Shown here in pieces: positions 34,324 through 45,216 of a stretch of 46,027 nucleotides of DNA (positions within the stretch are counted from its first letter, which is position 1; each line of letters opens with the position of its first letter). The stretch is from Scenedesmus sp. ARA3. Its lineage: Eukaryota; Chlorophyta; Chlorophyceae; Sphaeropleales; Scenedesmaceae. The translations under genes were made by a program, and so were the position numbers. Under the pieces are notes generated by a model that was given only the letters and a program-made list of their open reading frames with translations, was not told where the DNA came from and searched no databases. The stretch is from positions 1 to 46,027 of the forward strand of contig RWJK01001975.1 of NCBI GenBank assembly GCA_004335835.1, read 5' to 3'.

Positions 34324-37300
34324 CAGCGCTGGCCAGGCCATGGCCACCTACAGCTGGCACTGCAGTGCTCGCTTAGAGTGAGGTGTGTGCCTGCACTGCT
34401 AGTGTGTGCTTCGCATCGTGCCGGTGCTGCTGCCCATCACTGCACCTTGCTGCTGCTGCTGCTGCTTGCAGGAGGGCGAGGCGTTTGCTGCTGCTGCTGC
34501 GCTGGACACGCACAAGGCGCTGGTGCACATCTTCTTCGCCACGCGCTCCACCAAGAAGGTGCGACAATGCAAGTTCATGTCATATTTCATTAATTATCTC
34601 ATCGTCATTATCGATTGAGGCTTTGTCTTGAACATGGCTTTGGGGCTGGTATCATCTTTGATGCACAGGTGCACATCTCTGTTGCGAGGTGCTTTATTGA
34701 AAAGTGAAATGCTGCAACGACTGTGTCATTCGTGATGTTATCTATTAGGGTTTATGCAATGAGTCCAGGCACATGGTGTTGGCGCGTGCTAGGCAATTAC
34801 TGTAATGCAATCAAGCCCAAAGCTTCAACAATATGGCGGTTGTGTATGTGCAGGTGACTGGTGTGACTGATGCAGGCCTGAAGCCGCGCAAGGTGGCGGC
34901 TGTGGCTGTGCTGGGCGTGGTCCATAACCGTGCTTATCAGCCCTAACCTAAATGTGAAACCCTTATGTGTGCGGGTGCAGGTTTCAGGCGTGATTGATGC
35001 AGGCCTGCAGGTCAGCTGACGCGCCGTATCCAGATCTCTATCCACTGCACGTGCTTTTATTTTTCAATCCCTTCTGTTGTTTTTCGCAGGTGACTGGTGT
35101 GACTGATGCAGGCCTCAAGCCCCGCAAGGTGGCGGCTGTGGCGGTGCTTGGTGGTGGCCTGATGGGCAGCGGCATTGCCACAGCGCTGGCGCTGGCTGGC
35201 GTGAAGGTGCTGCTGAAGGAGGTCAACCAGCAGTTCCTGGACGTGAGCATGGTTTAGGGCGACACGCACAGGGTTCAGGTGGCAGGTTCTAGTGGTTTAG
35301 GAATTGGGGTTCGGGTGGTGCTGGCTGGCGTGAAGGTGCTGCTGAAGGAGGTCAACTAGCAGTTTCTGGACGTGAGTGCAGTCCAGGGTTCGGGTTTCAG
35401 AGTCTGAGGGCTGGGGCTTGGGTCAGAGGGTGGGGTGTGAAGCAATGCAGGATTTACACTTCACTAAACACCAAAAGCGCAGAAAAGCCCTTGCAGCGTT
35501 AGGGTGTGGCGTAACAGGGGCAGCTCCAGTGCTGGCGCTGTCTGCCATTAATTCGTGAAGGAGGGCTGCATGTGCTAGGCCGTGATTTGTAGCCTCGCTG
35601 CCGCTGTGCTGCTGCTGCTGCTGCTGCTGCTGTGCAGGGTGGCATGTCGCGCATCCGTGCCAACATGGCCAGCTGTGTCAAGAAGGGCCACACAAGCTGC
35701 ACTGCGGCTTGTAATACACCGTGACTTGTAGCCTCACTGCTGCTGCTGCTGCTGTGTTGCAGGGTGGCATGTCACGCATCAGGGCCAACATGGCCAGCCG
35801 TGTGAAGAAGGGCCGCATGAGCTGCACTGTGGTTTTTAACACACCGTGACATGTAGCCTCAATGCTGCTGCTGCTGCTGCCGTGTCGCAGGGTGGCATGT
35901 CACGCATCCGCATCAACATGGCCAGCCGCGTGAAGAAGGGCCGCATGAGCTGCACTGTGGTTTGTAACACACCGTGACATGTAGCCTCACTGCTGCTGCT
36001 GCTGTGTTGCAGGGAGGCATGTCGCGCTTCAGGGCCAACACAGCCAGCCGCGTGAAGAAGGGCCGGACAAGCTGCACTGTGGTGTGTAGCACCCCGTGAC
36101 TTGTAGCCTCACTGCTGCTGCTGCTACTGCTGCTGCTGCTGCTGCTGCAGGGTGGCATGTCGCGCATCAGGGCCAACATGGCGAGCCGTGTGAAGAAGGG
36201 CCGCATGAGCCAGGCGGCAGCAGATGCAGCCATGGCCAAAGTGACGGGCACGCTGGACTACAGCGGCTTCGGTGGGTTTAGTAGCAGCTATTATAAGTTT
36301 GTAGCAGCTATTTTAAATTGGGGTTCGGGGTATTCAAAGTAAGGGGTTCAGGGTTGCGCAGTCGCGGCCATGGCCAAAGTGACGGGCACGCTGGACAACA
36401 GCGGTTTTGGTGGGTGCCTGCATTGTGGGTTAGTCTCAGGGGTGTATGGGTCTTGATTCACATTGTGAGCGGGTGAAGAAGGGCCTCATGAGCCAGGCGG
36501 CCAGCACGCTGGGCTACAGCGGCTTTGGTGGGTTTAGTGATTGAGCAAATTGCTGCACTGCAAGGTAAGGGCTGCTGCGAATGTTTATACCACGCAACTT
36601 CGGTCAATGGTGAGATCTGGCTTCTATTGCACAATTGTGATGAACACATTGGCATTTTTTGTGAAAAAACCAACCCAACAAGTATTCTCTCGATATGCAG
36701 GCGGCGTGGACATGGTGATTGAGGCAGTGATCGAGGACATCGGCTTGAAGCAGCGCATATTTGCGGACCTGGAGGCCTCATGCGCCCCGCATGCCATCCT
36801 GGCCACCAACACCTCCACCATTGACATCGAGCTGGTCGGCGCAAAGCTGAAGGTGTGTTATTATGTGTTATATAGTGTGTGTTAGTAACATTGTTATTTT
36901 TGTCAGAAAGCGCTTGGCTGGCCACCAACGCCTTTACCATTTGACAATCTGGGCTGGTTGGCGCACAGCTCAAGGCGTGTTACATGGTGTGTTATTTCGC
37001 ATGTTGCTTTGTATTATAGTTGATTGCGATGTCGCGTTGCCATCTGTCATCATTTTTTGCCTCCTCATCATGTGGTGTATCGTAAACTGGGAATGGCAGC
37101 GGCTGGTCATATATAACCATTGTGCTACTCTTTATATACTTTTCTGAGTGCTGCCTTTCTTGCTGCTGCCGCAGCCCGCCACTCGCGAGCGCGTGGTGGG
37201 CGCTCACTCCTTCAGCCCTGCACAACTTCTGATCGATTTGTGCTGCTGTTGCTGCTATTGCTGCTGCTGTCTTTGCTGCTGCCGCAGCCGGCCACCCGCG

Positions 37301-38915
37301 AGCGTGTGGTGGGCGCTCACTTCTTCAGCCCTGCCCACGTGATGCCGCTGCTGGAGATCGTGCGCACACGCCACACCAGCAAGCAGGTGCGTTTGGACGG
37401 AATGGGTGTGCTGCAGGTGACGTGCGACTATATATTGCTACCTGCTGGCTTCAGATGAGCGGCTCCTCCTGCCCCTGCTGCCAAGCGTGCACACAGGTCG
37501 TCATAACGGATATGATATGTTTACTCGGGATCAGCAAGCTCCTGTGCCAGCACATCAGCTAGCCTTGGCGCGCGCGCTGGCTGCTCGGTGACAAAAAGCA
37601 TGGTGCTGCTTGTGCTGTGACATTGCTGCCTCCACCGTTGCTGATGCATCTTTGAAACGCAAATCACAGGTGCTGTCACACATTGGAGCCGTCTCTTCTG
37701 CCATCAGAAAGATGCCGGTGGTGGTGGGCAACTCCATCGGCCCCTCAGCTTGTTACTACACCTGGTGTGTCTAATGTTATTTTGTACGTCACTTCGAATT
37801 TCAACAGGTGCTGCTGGACACGCTGGAGCTGTCCTCCGCAATCAAGAAGACGCCGGTGGTGGTGGGCAACTGCACGGGCTTTGCGGTGAACCGCGTGTTC
37901 TTCCCCTACACCATGGCAGCCTGCCTGCTCATGGACAGCGGCGTCAACCCCTACCAGGTTAGATGTTACTTCTGTCATTTTTGTGTTATTTTTGTGGTAT
38001 TGTAATGCTTGTGAACCGGCTTTGCGGTGAACCGCGTCTTCTTCCCCTACACCATGGCGGCCTCCCTGCTCATGGTCAGCGGCATCAACCCCTACCAGGT
38101 TGGTTGTTATGACATTGCTTTTATGTTCCTTCATACGTATAAGATTTGAACTGTATGTGCTTTGGCTGGTCTCTTCTGCCCTACACCATGGCAGCCTGCC
38201 TGCTCATGGACAGCGGCGTCAACCCCTACCAGATGACTGTTATTCTGTCATGTATATGTGTTACATAAAAGTTATTGTAACAGTATTCAACTGGCTTTGC
38301 GATGAACCGCGTCTTCTTCCCCTACACCATGGCGGCCTGCCTGCTCATGGTCAGCGGCGTCACCCCTACCAGGTGACTGATTATTTCTGTCATTTTTGTG
38401 TAATTTGTGTGGTGTTGTAACATTTGTCAACCCGCTTTTCTGCAAACAGCATGTTCTTCCCCTACACCATGGCCTGCCTGCTCATGGACAGCGGCGTCAA
38501 CCCCTACCAGGTGGGATGATATAGCGTGCTTGGATTGCTCACTATTATAGATTATTGTTTTCATTCATTCTATATTTATTCCTATTCTATTCTATTGTAT
38601 TCTATTCTATTCTATTCTATTCTATTATCTTATTATTCCTTTTTTGTTTCTTTTTCTTTTCTACTATTCTATTGTATTCTATTCATGTGTTGCTGTGCGT
38701 CCGACTGTATGAATCTGCTTGGCTAGTGCCTTTCTCCCTACAGAGATGCAAATGAATGGTGCAATTCATCACAGGGAGTGCTTCTGCATGCTTCATTAAG
38801 AGCGTGCGCGGCAGCCTGCTGCATTGCTTGCTTGCTGTTCAGCCATCTCTTGGGTAAAACCATCGCAAGCGTGCAGTTTCCAAACTTGTGTAGTTTCCAA
38901 CGGACATGAGGACAC

Positions 38916-38949
<34 letters not shown>

Positions 38950-41322
38950 AGATTGACGCTGCCATTGCTGGCGGCTTCGGCATGCCCATGGGGCCCTTCA
39001 GGCTGAGCGACCTGGTCGGCAGGTGTGCGGGGTGGAACACATATTGCGTTGTTTGTGGGGTCCATGTGGCGTTGCATGTCATGAACAAGCCACTATTGTA
39101 TTCGTTTCAGGTGTTGGATGAACGTCGACATCTGGTGTCTGTTGGCATGCTTGATGCTGCAGCAACAGCCAGCTGAGCGTAGCATCCCCAGATATCAGGT
39201 TCCCGCTCACAGACCGACCGTGTATCACACCGCTGCCTGCTAGCATGCTGGTGGGATGCGCCACTGAAGTCCTTTGTGTCAATGCATGCTGGGCATTTCA
39301 ACTTCCTGCCGCCGCTGCTGCTGCTGCTGCTGCTGTTTCTGTTCCCTTCTCTATGGGCTCGCTGCAGCGACATCGGGCTGCATGTGGGCAAGAACTTTGT
39401 GGACTCCTTCCCGCAGCGCGTGTACGTGAGCGGCATCTTCCCGGCACTGGTGGAGGCCAAGCGCCTCGGCGAGAAGAGCGGCGCAGGCTTCTACAAGGTG
39501 GGGAAACACAGTGTGTTTGAAATGTTTTGCAGCGTTTTGCAGCAACAAAAAGCGTGCTTGCAGCACTTCCTAGTGGATTGCCAGCTCAGCTGCAACTTTT
39601 CCAGCTCCCGCAGCGATCTGTTGGGGCTGGTGGAGGCTAAGCGCTGGGTGGGCGAGAAGAGCGGCGCAGGCTTCTACAAGGCTGCGGCTGCGGCAGGGGC
39701 AGCGGCATGCACAGGATGCTGTTGCATGTGCTGCTTGTCACTACCATTATAGCAGTCTGTCTCCACATCGCTCGCAACCCGACTCCCCCCTGCTTCTGTC
39801 CTCTGCTGTTCTTGCTGCCTCACCCTGTCACTCTGTCACTTTCCATCCGTCATGTAACATGTAACAGTTTGACGCCAAGCGCCGCGCGTCACCCGACCCT
39901 GCTGTGGAGCCGTTCATCAGGCGCAGCGTGGAGTCAGCCGGGCTGCTGGGCAAGGTCTTCGGGGGCAAGCCGCCCAAGCTGAGCCAGCAGGTGAGGCAAA
40001 TGCCATCGTGGGCGCAGTTCATGGTGACGTGCGCGTGGATTGCAGCAGAATTCTTTCAGTTTGGATGGGGCGTTGGTGTGCCCTAGTTGGCGGGGCTGCT
40101 GGGCAATGTCTTCGGGGGCAAGCCGCCACAGCTCAGCCGGCAGGTGTCTGCTACCCCGCACAGGGCTTGTGCCAGCTGCTGTTCTTCCGCTTGGTGAACC
40201 CGCTGTCTCTCTGTCAATGAAATTCTTAGTATGGACTGGACACCATGTTTGCTGTTTTGCGCAGGACATGATCGACCTGCTGTTTTTCCCTGTGGTCAGC
40301 GAGGGCTGCTATGCTGTCAGCTGTCTCCGTCACATAACAAACCCTCGACCTCTGTAAATCGAATACGTGTCCACCTTGCAGGATGATTGAGCTGCAGTTC
40401 TTCCCTGTGGTCAACGAGCTGCATTTCCCTTTATCTCATATCAAACTTTCTCAATGTACACTCTTATGCTATGCTCCCCGCAGGAGACCATTGAGCTGCT
40501 GTTCTTCCCCGTGGTCAACGAGGGCTGCCGCGTCATCGACGAGGGCATTGTGGACAAGCCCGCGGACCTGGACGTGGCCACAGTCATGGCCATGGGCTTC
40601 CCGCCATACAGGTGAGCTGCTCCTTCACAGTTGGCAAGGATTTGAATGCCATTCATTTTGAATTTGTAAGGTCATTGGTGTTCTGCTGACTTGACAGACT
40701 TGGTGTTTTTTAGTTCAACAGTAGTGTATGTTGTGTAGTGAAATTTTGAACGGGTGTGGGACAAGCCTGCTGACCTGGACGTGGCCACAGTCATGGCCAT
40801 GGGCTTCCCGCCATACAGGTGACTTACTTCTCAACACTGTTCTGGACTTTCTTATGGCAGTTTTACGTGCATGTCAGAAAGCAGCACCTGAAGCTGTGTT
40901 TAAAACACTTACATGAAGCATGTAAACATGCTGATGAATATCATTTGAGTATTTCGAATTCACATCAACAGTGATGCTGCAGGCAGTGATGTAAGATCAT
41001 AATCACAATTCTTCTGCAATAACAATCATAAAGCACGCACTGCTTACCATCTGACACACAACAACAAAAATAATAGCAAAACTATCCCTTTACAACAATT
41101 TGTGTCAACAACATCTGCATGTATGTCTGCAGGGGCGGCCTCATCTTCTGGGCGGACCTGGTGGGCGCGAAGCACATCGTGGCCCGCCTGCAGCAGCTGG
41201 CGCAGCAGTTTGCCCCGGCAGGCCTGGCAGGGTTCTTCGAGCCCTGCGAGTACCTGAAGGCAGCAGCAGCCAGCGGCCGGCGGCTGAGCGACGGGCGTGC
41301 AGGGGCAGCATCCAAGCTATAA
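34324..41322 (+). CDS. Peroxisomal multifunctional beta-oxidation protein, 3' part (3-hydroxyacyl-CoA dehydrogenase)
   Basis: Phase-consistent exons: 34324-34377 (tentative), 34472-34558, 35090-35242, 36151-36271, 36701-36852, 37288-37386, 37808-37957, 38952-39022, 39368-39497, 39868-39990, 40484-40611, 41133-41322. The product corresponds to the last ~470-485 residues of plant MFP/AIM1-type proteins; the N-terminal enoyl-CoA hydratase part is upstream, partly in the gap. Landmarks in order: DTHKALVHIFFA linker, GGGLMGSGIATAL NAD-binding loop, VDMVIEAVIED, NTSTIDIE, GAHFFSPAHVMPLLEIV (catalytic His), NCTGFAVNR, GFGMPMGPFRLSDLVG, GEKSGAGFYK, and the C-terminal HAD domain (LLFFPVVNEG, FPPYRGGLIFWAD). 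It ends ASKL, a canonical PTS1 signal, so it acts in peroxisomal fatty acid beta-oxidation, hydrating enoyl-CoA and oxidising 3-hydroxyacyl-CoA. Nearly every exon has intronic echoes. Confidence 0.92.
34854..35020 (+). repeat. Two acceptor-side echoes of exon 35090-35242
   Basis: GCAG plus the exon start (VTGVTDAGLKPRKVAAVAV) is repeated from 34854. A shorter, more decayed copy starts at 34981. Spacing to the real exon is 127 and 109 bases. Confidence 0.88.
35318..35378 (+). repeat. Donor-side echo of exon 35090-35242
   Basis: The exon end (LAGVKVLLKEVN-QFLD) with a GTGAGT donor is repeated, here with an in-frame TAG in place of CAG (Gln). Confidence 0.88.
35638..36110 (+). repeat. Four acceptor-side echoes of exon 36151-36271
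   Basis: Units starting at 35638, 35763, 35891 and 36013 each contain a CTG-rich acceptor, the exon start (GGMSRIRANMASRVKKGRM) and then the same intron filler with GTAACACACCGTGAC. Spacing is 125, 128, 122 and 138 bases up to the true exon at 36151. Confidence 0.93.
36366..36535 (+). repeat. Two donor-side echoes of exon 36151-36271
   Basis: The exon end (AMAKVTGTLD-SGFG) and its GGTGGGT donor recur at about 36366-36415. A shortened version joining VKKGLMSQA to LGYSGFG lies at about 36470-36535. Confidence 0.85.
36910..36980 (+). repeat. Donor-side echo of exon 36701-36852
   Basis: A decayed copy of the exon end (LATN...I..LVGAQL) is followed by GTGTTA, as at the true donor. Confidence 0.7.
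37168..37232 (+). repeat. Acceptor-side echo of exon 37288-37386
   Basis: GCCGCAG plus PATRERVVGAHSFSPA is repeated about 114 bases upstream of the true exon start. Confidence 0.9.
37665..37745 (+). repeat. Acceptor-side echo of exon 37808-37957
   Basis: A CACAG acceptor and the first half of the exon (VLSHIGAVSSAIRKMPVVVGN) are repeated upstream of the true exon. Confidence 0.85.
38015..38516 (+). repeat. Four donor-side echoes of exon 37808-37957
   Basis: Copies of the exon end (GFAVNRVFFPYTMAACLLM.SGVNPYQ) end at 38098, 38232, 38372 and 38510; the true exon ends at 37957. Spacing is 141, 134, 140 and 138 bases. Most retain a GT donor. Confidence 0.93.
38575..38690. repeat. TATTC/TTCTA pyrimidine-rich microsatellite
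   Basis: An intronic run of TATTC-type pentamers (about 38580-38628) with imperfect continuation to 38690. It is conspicuously AT-rich against the GC-rich surroundings and strongly strand-asymmetric (T/C on the plus strand). Confidence 0.9.
39597..39682 (+). repeat. Donor-side echo of exon 39368-39497
   Basis: LVEAKRWVGEKSGAGFYK is repeated after the true exon; here the donor GT is replaced by GC. Confidence 0.88.
40085..40150 (+). repeat. Donor-side echo of exon 39868-39990
   Basis: AGLLGNVFGGKPPQLSRQ with a GTGTCT donor copies the exon end after the true exon. Confidence 0.9.
40265..40430 (+). repeat. Two acceptor-side echoes of exon 40484-40611
   Basis: GCAG plus DMIDLLFFPVVSEGC (from 40265) and a shorter copy with one base missing near its start (from 40382) precede the true exon by 219 and 102 bases. 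Confidence 0.88.
40742..40822 (+). repeat. Donor-side echo of exon 40484-40611
   Basis: VDKPADLDVATVMAMGFPPY is nearly perfectly repeated with its AG|GTGA donor about 209 bases after the true donor. Confidence 0.9.
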
Positions 41323-41439
41323 ACGGCACATGGCAGACATGTGCAGGCTTTGTTGGCGAGCAGCATGCCGAGGTGATCAAGAGCATACAGAGAGCTCCCC
41401 CATGCTGTTGGTGGCCTGCCCGGCAGTGGTGACAGGGCA

Positions 41440-41815
41440 TTAGCACGGCTGGCCTGGCAGGGTTCTTTGAGCCCTGCGAGTACCTCAAGGCAGCAGCAGC
41501 CAGCGGCCGCCGGCTGAGCGACCGGCGTGCAGGGGCAGCATCCAAGCTGTGAGTGCAGCGCACGGCAGACATGTGAGTTCAGGCTTTGTTGGAGACCAGC
41601 ACGCCAAGGCCGTCAGGAGCGTGCAGAGGGCTCTGATGCTGTTTGTCATGTTGGTGCTTGGCCGGCCACGGCGACTGGGCAGCAGGACGACTGGCCTGAG
41701 GAGCATGCAGCAGCAGGCCTGGCAGAGTTCTATGAGCCCTGCGAGTACCTCAAGGCAGCGGCAGCCAGCGGCCGGGGTTGAGCGACGGGCGCGGCAGCGT
41801 CAAAGCTATGAGCAG
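41440..41815 (+). repeat. Two downstream copies of the terminal exon, including the SKL codons
   Basis: The end of the last exon (LAGFFEPCEYLKAAAASGRRLSD) recurs at about 41446-41552, where ASKL and a TGA stop are retained, and at about 41715-41810, where the frame is lost. Both lie 3' of the real stop, so they would be in the 3' UTR. Confidence 0.88.
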
Positions 41816-43142
41816 TGGCGAGGGGCGAGGGGCACATCATCTCATGTTACCATTTAAGCCATAGCAACGTCGCCATCGGCCCCGCGCCCCACAGGAGCGG
41901 CTGAAAGAACAGGCGAAGGGGGAAGGCGAGGGGCACATGCGGAAGCAGCTTCAAGGCAGCAGCAGCCAGCGACGGTGCAGTGGCGGGTGGCTGGGTTTTT
42001 TTCTACTTGTTTTGCAGGTTGCACGGCAGCTTCCTGCAGGGGTAGAGCTGCTGTATGGACATGTTGCAGGTACGCGGCACAGGCCTGCTCACAAAAGCTG
42101 GCCGGTTGCGAATAGCTAGATGCAAGCTTTCGTTGTCTATACCTGGTGTATTTTTTGGCTCCTTTGTATTATGGTTTGGCAGGTTTGGCAGGCTGGTAGG
42201 TTAGGATTCAGGGCGATGATTCAGTGCAATGAAGCTGCAGCTTGCTTTCCTGTTCTGCTAGCTGCGCGCTGCTTGGTGCTAAAAGACTTGGCACTTGCTG
42301 CTGTGGCAAGCAGCTGCTTTGCGGACGTTGGCGATCTCAAGTTGTACTTGCATCTGTTTGTAACCACATCAAGGATCACCAGCGAGGTACAGGTGCAATC
42401 ATAATTTGTGCTTGAAACATGCTGCTTGTACAGGTGGAATGCACTTGGGGACTAAACAAATGCAAGCTGATGCCATCATGAAGGCCTGCAACTGCAAGCT
42501 GCGCAAAGCATGCTGTTAGCGCTCTTGCCAGCCAGCTACATATATCTAAATGGCCTTAACGTTGGCATTACAGGTAAGCAACTGAGTTGCTCCGTGCAAT
42601 TACTCTGTGAAGGGGTGGTCTGCTGACGTTGTTGCGTGGCAGTAGCAGCGCAGCTGCACTGCAGTGACCATCACTGCATTGCAGCGCCTGCCAAGCATAG
42701 CTGGTGCTATCCCCACCGCAGCTGCGCGCATTTCTATCCTCCGGTACCTTTTAGCATTGCACTTAGCAGCGTTATCAGCTGAACGTTGACCCAATGAGCC
42801 CTAAACAACAACTCATGTTAGATTATGCAATCCAGACAGTGTCACCGTGGTCACAGCAGGTCACCCTTCCGCGTTGGACATGAAAGCTGCGGTCTTAACG
42901 TAATGTGATCAGAATTATTATTTTGAAGCAACCATCACAAGCGCGAGCCTCAAGCCACAACCTTCGATCTGAAACATCGCTACAGGTTCATGCTCCTCTG
43001 ATTGCAACGCTGGCTCGACGTCAACAACAAGACTTCGCTTAAAGCTACTTGATCACCACCAATTGCACGTCGTTGGCGTTCGCACCAAGCCTGTCAACTT
43101 CGGAGTGTCGGAGTACACGTCAACACAGCGTCGATCGTCAGA
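41816..43142. other. 3' flank of the beta-oxidation gene and 5' flank of the next gene
   Basis: No coding sequence is supportable. TGTAA at about 42358-42362 is a candidate poly(A) signal. The last ~150 bases before 43143 should hold the promoter and 5' UTR of the DUF1818-like gene. Confidence 0.45.
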
Positions 43143-43705
43143 ATGCAGCGGTCTGTGCTCCGTCTATCCCCTTCAAACTCTAGCTTACAGCATAATGCTG
43201 TCAAGCGCTCTGCACCGAGGGCTGTAGCTGCGCCCCTGCATGCTGGGCACAGCAGGTGCAGCAGAACTCACTGCAGCAGCACAGCGACGGCAAGCAGGAG
43301 CAGCGAGCCCTCCGTTGACCGGTCAACGAAGCTGACTCCTAGCGAGGTCGATGAAGCGTTGCGAGCAGCAGAGCAGCTGCTAGACAGCATTGTGGCAGGG
43401 GGAGGTGCTCCCACTATGGCATCTGTGGAGCTAGGGTACACAGAGTACACTGACTTTGGGTTTGCGTGTGATGAGAGCGGCTGTGTGCTGGCGGTGCAGC
43501 AGCAGGACAGCAAGCATGCACAGTCAAGTGAGTGAGGCGGGGCTGGGGCAGTGGATAATTTTCATGTGTGCCAAGGATGGGTGCAGGTTGCAGAGGTGAC
43601 TACTGCTACAGTTCCCGTGACTAACTGCCCCTACGTTAGCAGTTGCACACAAACCGCGTATTTGTTTATCAAACTTGCTGGTTGGCAGCAAGTAATGCAG
43701 CTGCA

Positions 43706-43749
<44 letters not shown>

Positions 43750-43831
43750 AGCTCCCTCTCTGACCTCGCTGCTATCCGGAGCGGACTGGAGCCTTGGCAT
43801 GCTGCCTGTGTGAGTGCTGTGAGAAGCAGCA

Positions 43832-43868
<37 letters not shown>

Positions 43869-44667
43869 TAGCAACATCAGCGAGCAGCAGCTGCACTGTC
43901 AGCATAGCCACCCCAGTCCATCGTCCTGCCTACAGTCATACCTGTCCACACATTGTCACAAATACAGGCATGCAACCCCCTGCTCTCAGCTCGCCACTCA
44001 ACACTTGTCAGCTGACCCTTGTCACTTGTCATACTGTTACACATGACATGTTACAATGTTACTCCCAGCACCACGCCCTCGCAGACGCGCTTCGAAGCCT
44101 GCCTGCCTACATCTTCATCGGACACAGCAGACTACCAGCTTGGCAGCAGCAGCAGCGCCGCATTGCCTTCACTTAAACCTTGTCACTATGTCATTTCACA
44201 TGTTACTTGCAGGACCACCCCCTCTCAAACGCGCTTCGAGGCCTTCCTGCCCACCTCCTCATCTGAAAAAGTTGACTACCAGCTCGCCAGCAGCAGCAGC
44301 GCCGCATCATTCTCCTGTGTTGCATCAGGCCCTGGCTGGCAAGTTGCACTGGAGCCAGCTGAGTTGAGTGAGCTAGTGCACATGCTGGTGCAGCTGCGCA
44401 TGGCAGTAGCAAGCCTGCAGTACCAAGGGCTGTGGCAGGCAGGCAAGGGCGAGCGGCCACCCTCACGCGCAAAGGTGGGCGCAGCTGCGCACCTCATGCA
44501 GCATAGCATACATGTGGCGCCACAGCTGATGTGCTGATAGTAACAGCGTTGCTCTTGAGGTGCGTGTTGATGTGCATTCCCTACAGATGTGGCTTGCAGG
44601 GTGGAGGTGTCCACTGCCGCTGCTCAGCAGCCGCCTTGATTTTACAATGCGCGTGCTGCTCACTTTG

Positions 44668-44704
<37 letters not shown>

Positions 44705-44952
44705 CTTGTGCCTCTGCCGCACACGGCACCCACCAATCATCACACTCGCCTGTTCACCCACAGTGGGAATCAGAAGGCCTAGGGCTCACTGCGGTTTACT
44801 GCCCCGGGGAGCCAGGGTTCAGCGTGGAGCTGAGGTTTAGTGCCCAGGGCCGCGACATGCGGCTGAGCTGGCCTCCCAAGGTGGCTGCTGACGTCATCAC
44901 CGCATTTGATGACGAGATGGGGCTGCGGCCGCTTGCAGCGCGCGGCACATAA
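43143..44952 (+). CDS. Plastid-targeted DUF1818-like protein (three exons, 279 aa)
   Basis: Exons 43143-43531, 44213-44474 and 44764-44952 join in phase (SSE|TTPSQTRFEAFLPT; PSRAK|WESEGLGLTAVY). The alternative donor four bases earlier (43527) does not keep phase. The Ser/Arg/Ala-rich start (MQRSVLRLSPSNSS) looks like a chloroplast transit peptide. The mature part has SGPGWQVALEPAELSELVHMLVQL, then WESEGLGLTAVYCPG and MRLSWPPKVAADVITAF. This order, GPGW...LL.QL...WP..v...l..a, resembles the DUF1818 family shared by cyanobacteria and plastids, whose biochemical role I cannot state. Both exons 2 and 3 have echoes (44069-44175 and 45119-45216). Family assignment is by eye. Confidence 0.65.
44062..44178 (+). 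repeat. Acceptor-side echo of exon 44213-44474
   Basis: CCCAG plus TTPSQTRFEACLPTSSSDTADYQL-type coding is repeated 144 bases upstream. The copy is in the same phase as the true exon and the whole interval stays open, so use of its acceptor with retention up to the true exon would add residues without a stop. Confidence 0.88.
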
Positions 44953-45118
44953 TGCACGGTTGGTGAGCCGGAGCTGAAGTAAGGCTGCAATGGCAGGGAA
45001 AGCATTTGTCAACAGAGCAGGGAGGATCAGCCGGCCTTCCAAAGCTCTTGCAGTGCAGGGGCGAGCGTATGCCGCGGGGCATGCAGCGCAGCTGAACAGC
45101 TCAGTACAGCGCAGCTGT

Positions 45119-45216
45119 TGCAGCATTGGTGTGCGGCTGAGCTGGCCCCCTGAGGTGGCTGCTGCAGTCATCGCTGCCTTTGATGTCGAGATGGGTCTGC
45201 GGTGCAGTTGTATTGT
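45119..45216 (+). repeat. Echo of the terminal exon 44764-44952
   Basis: VRLSWPPEVAAAVIAAFDVEMGLR copies the end of the DUF1818-like protein about 272 bases downstream, beyond its stop codon and so within the likely 3' UTR. Confidence 0.88.

Noticed and set aside
34854..41815. Mutually exclusive alternative exons
   Set aside because: The copies are incomplete: each has only one of the two splice sites of the exon, and several contain stops, so most cannot be full cassette exons.
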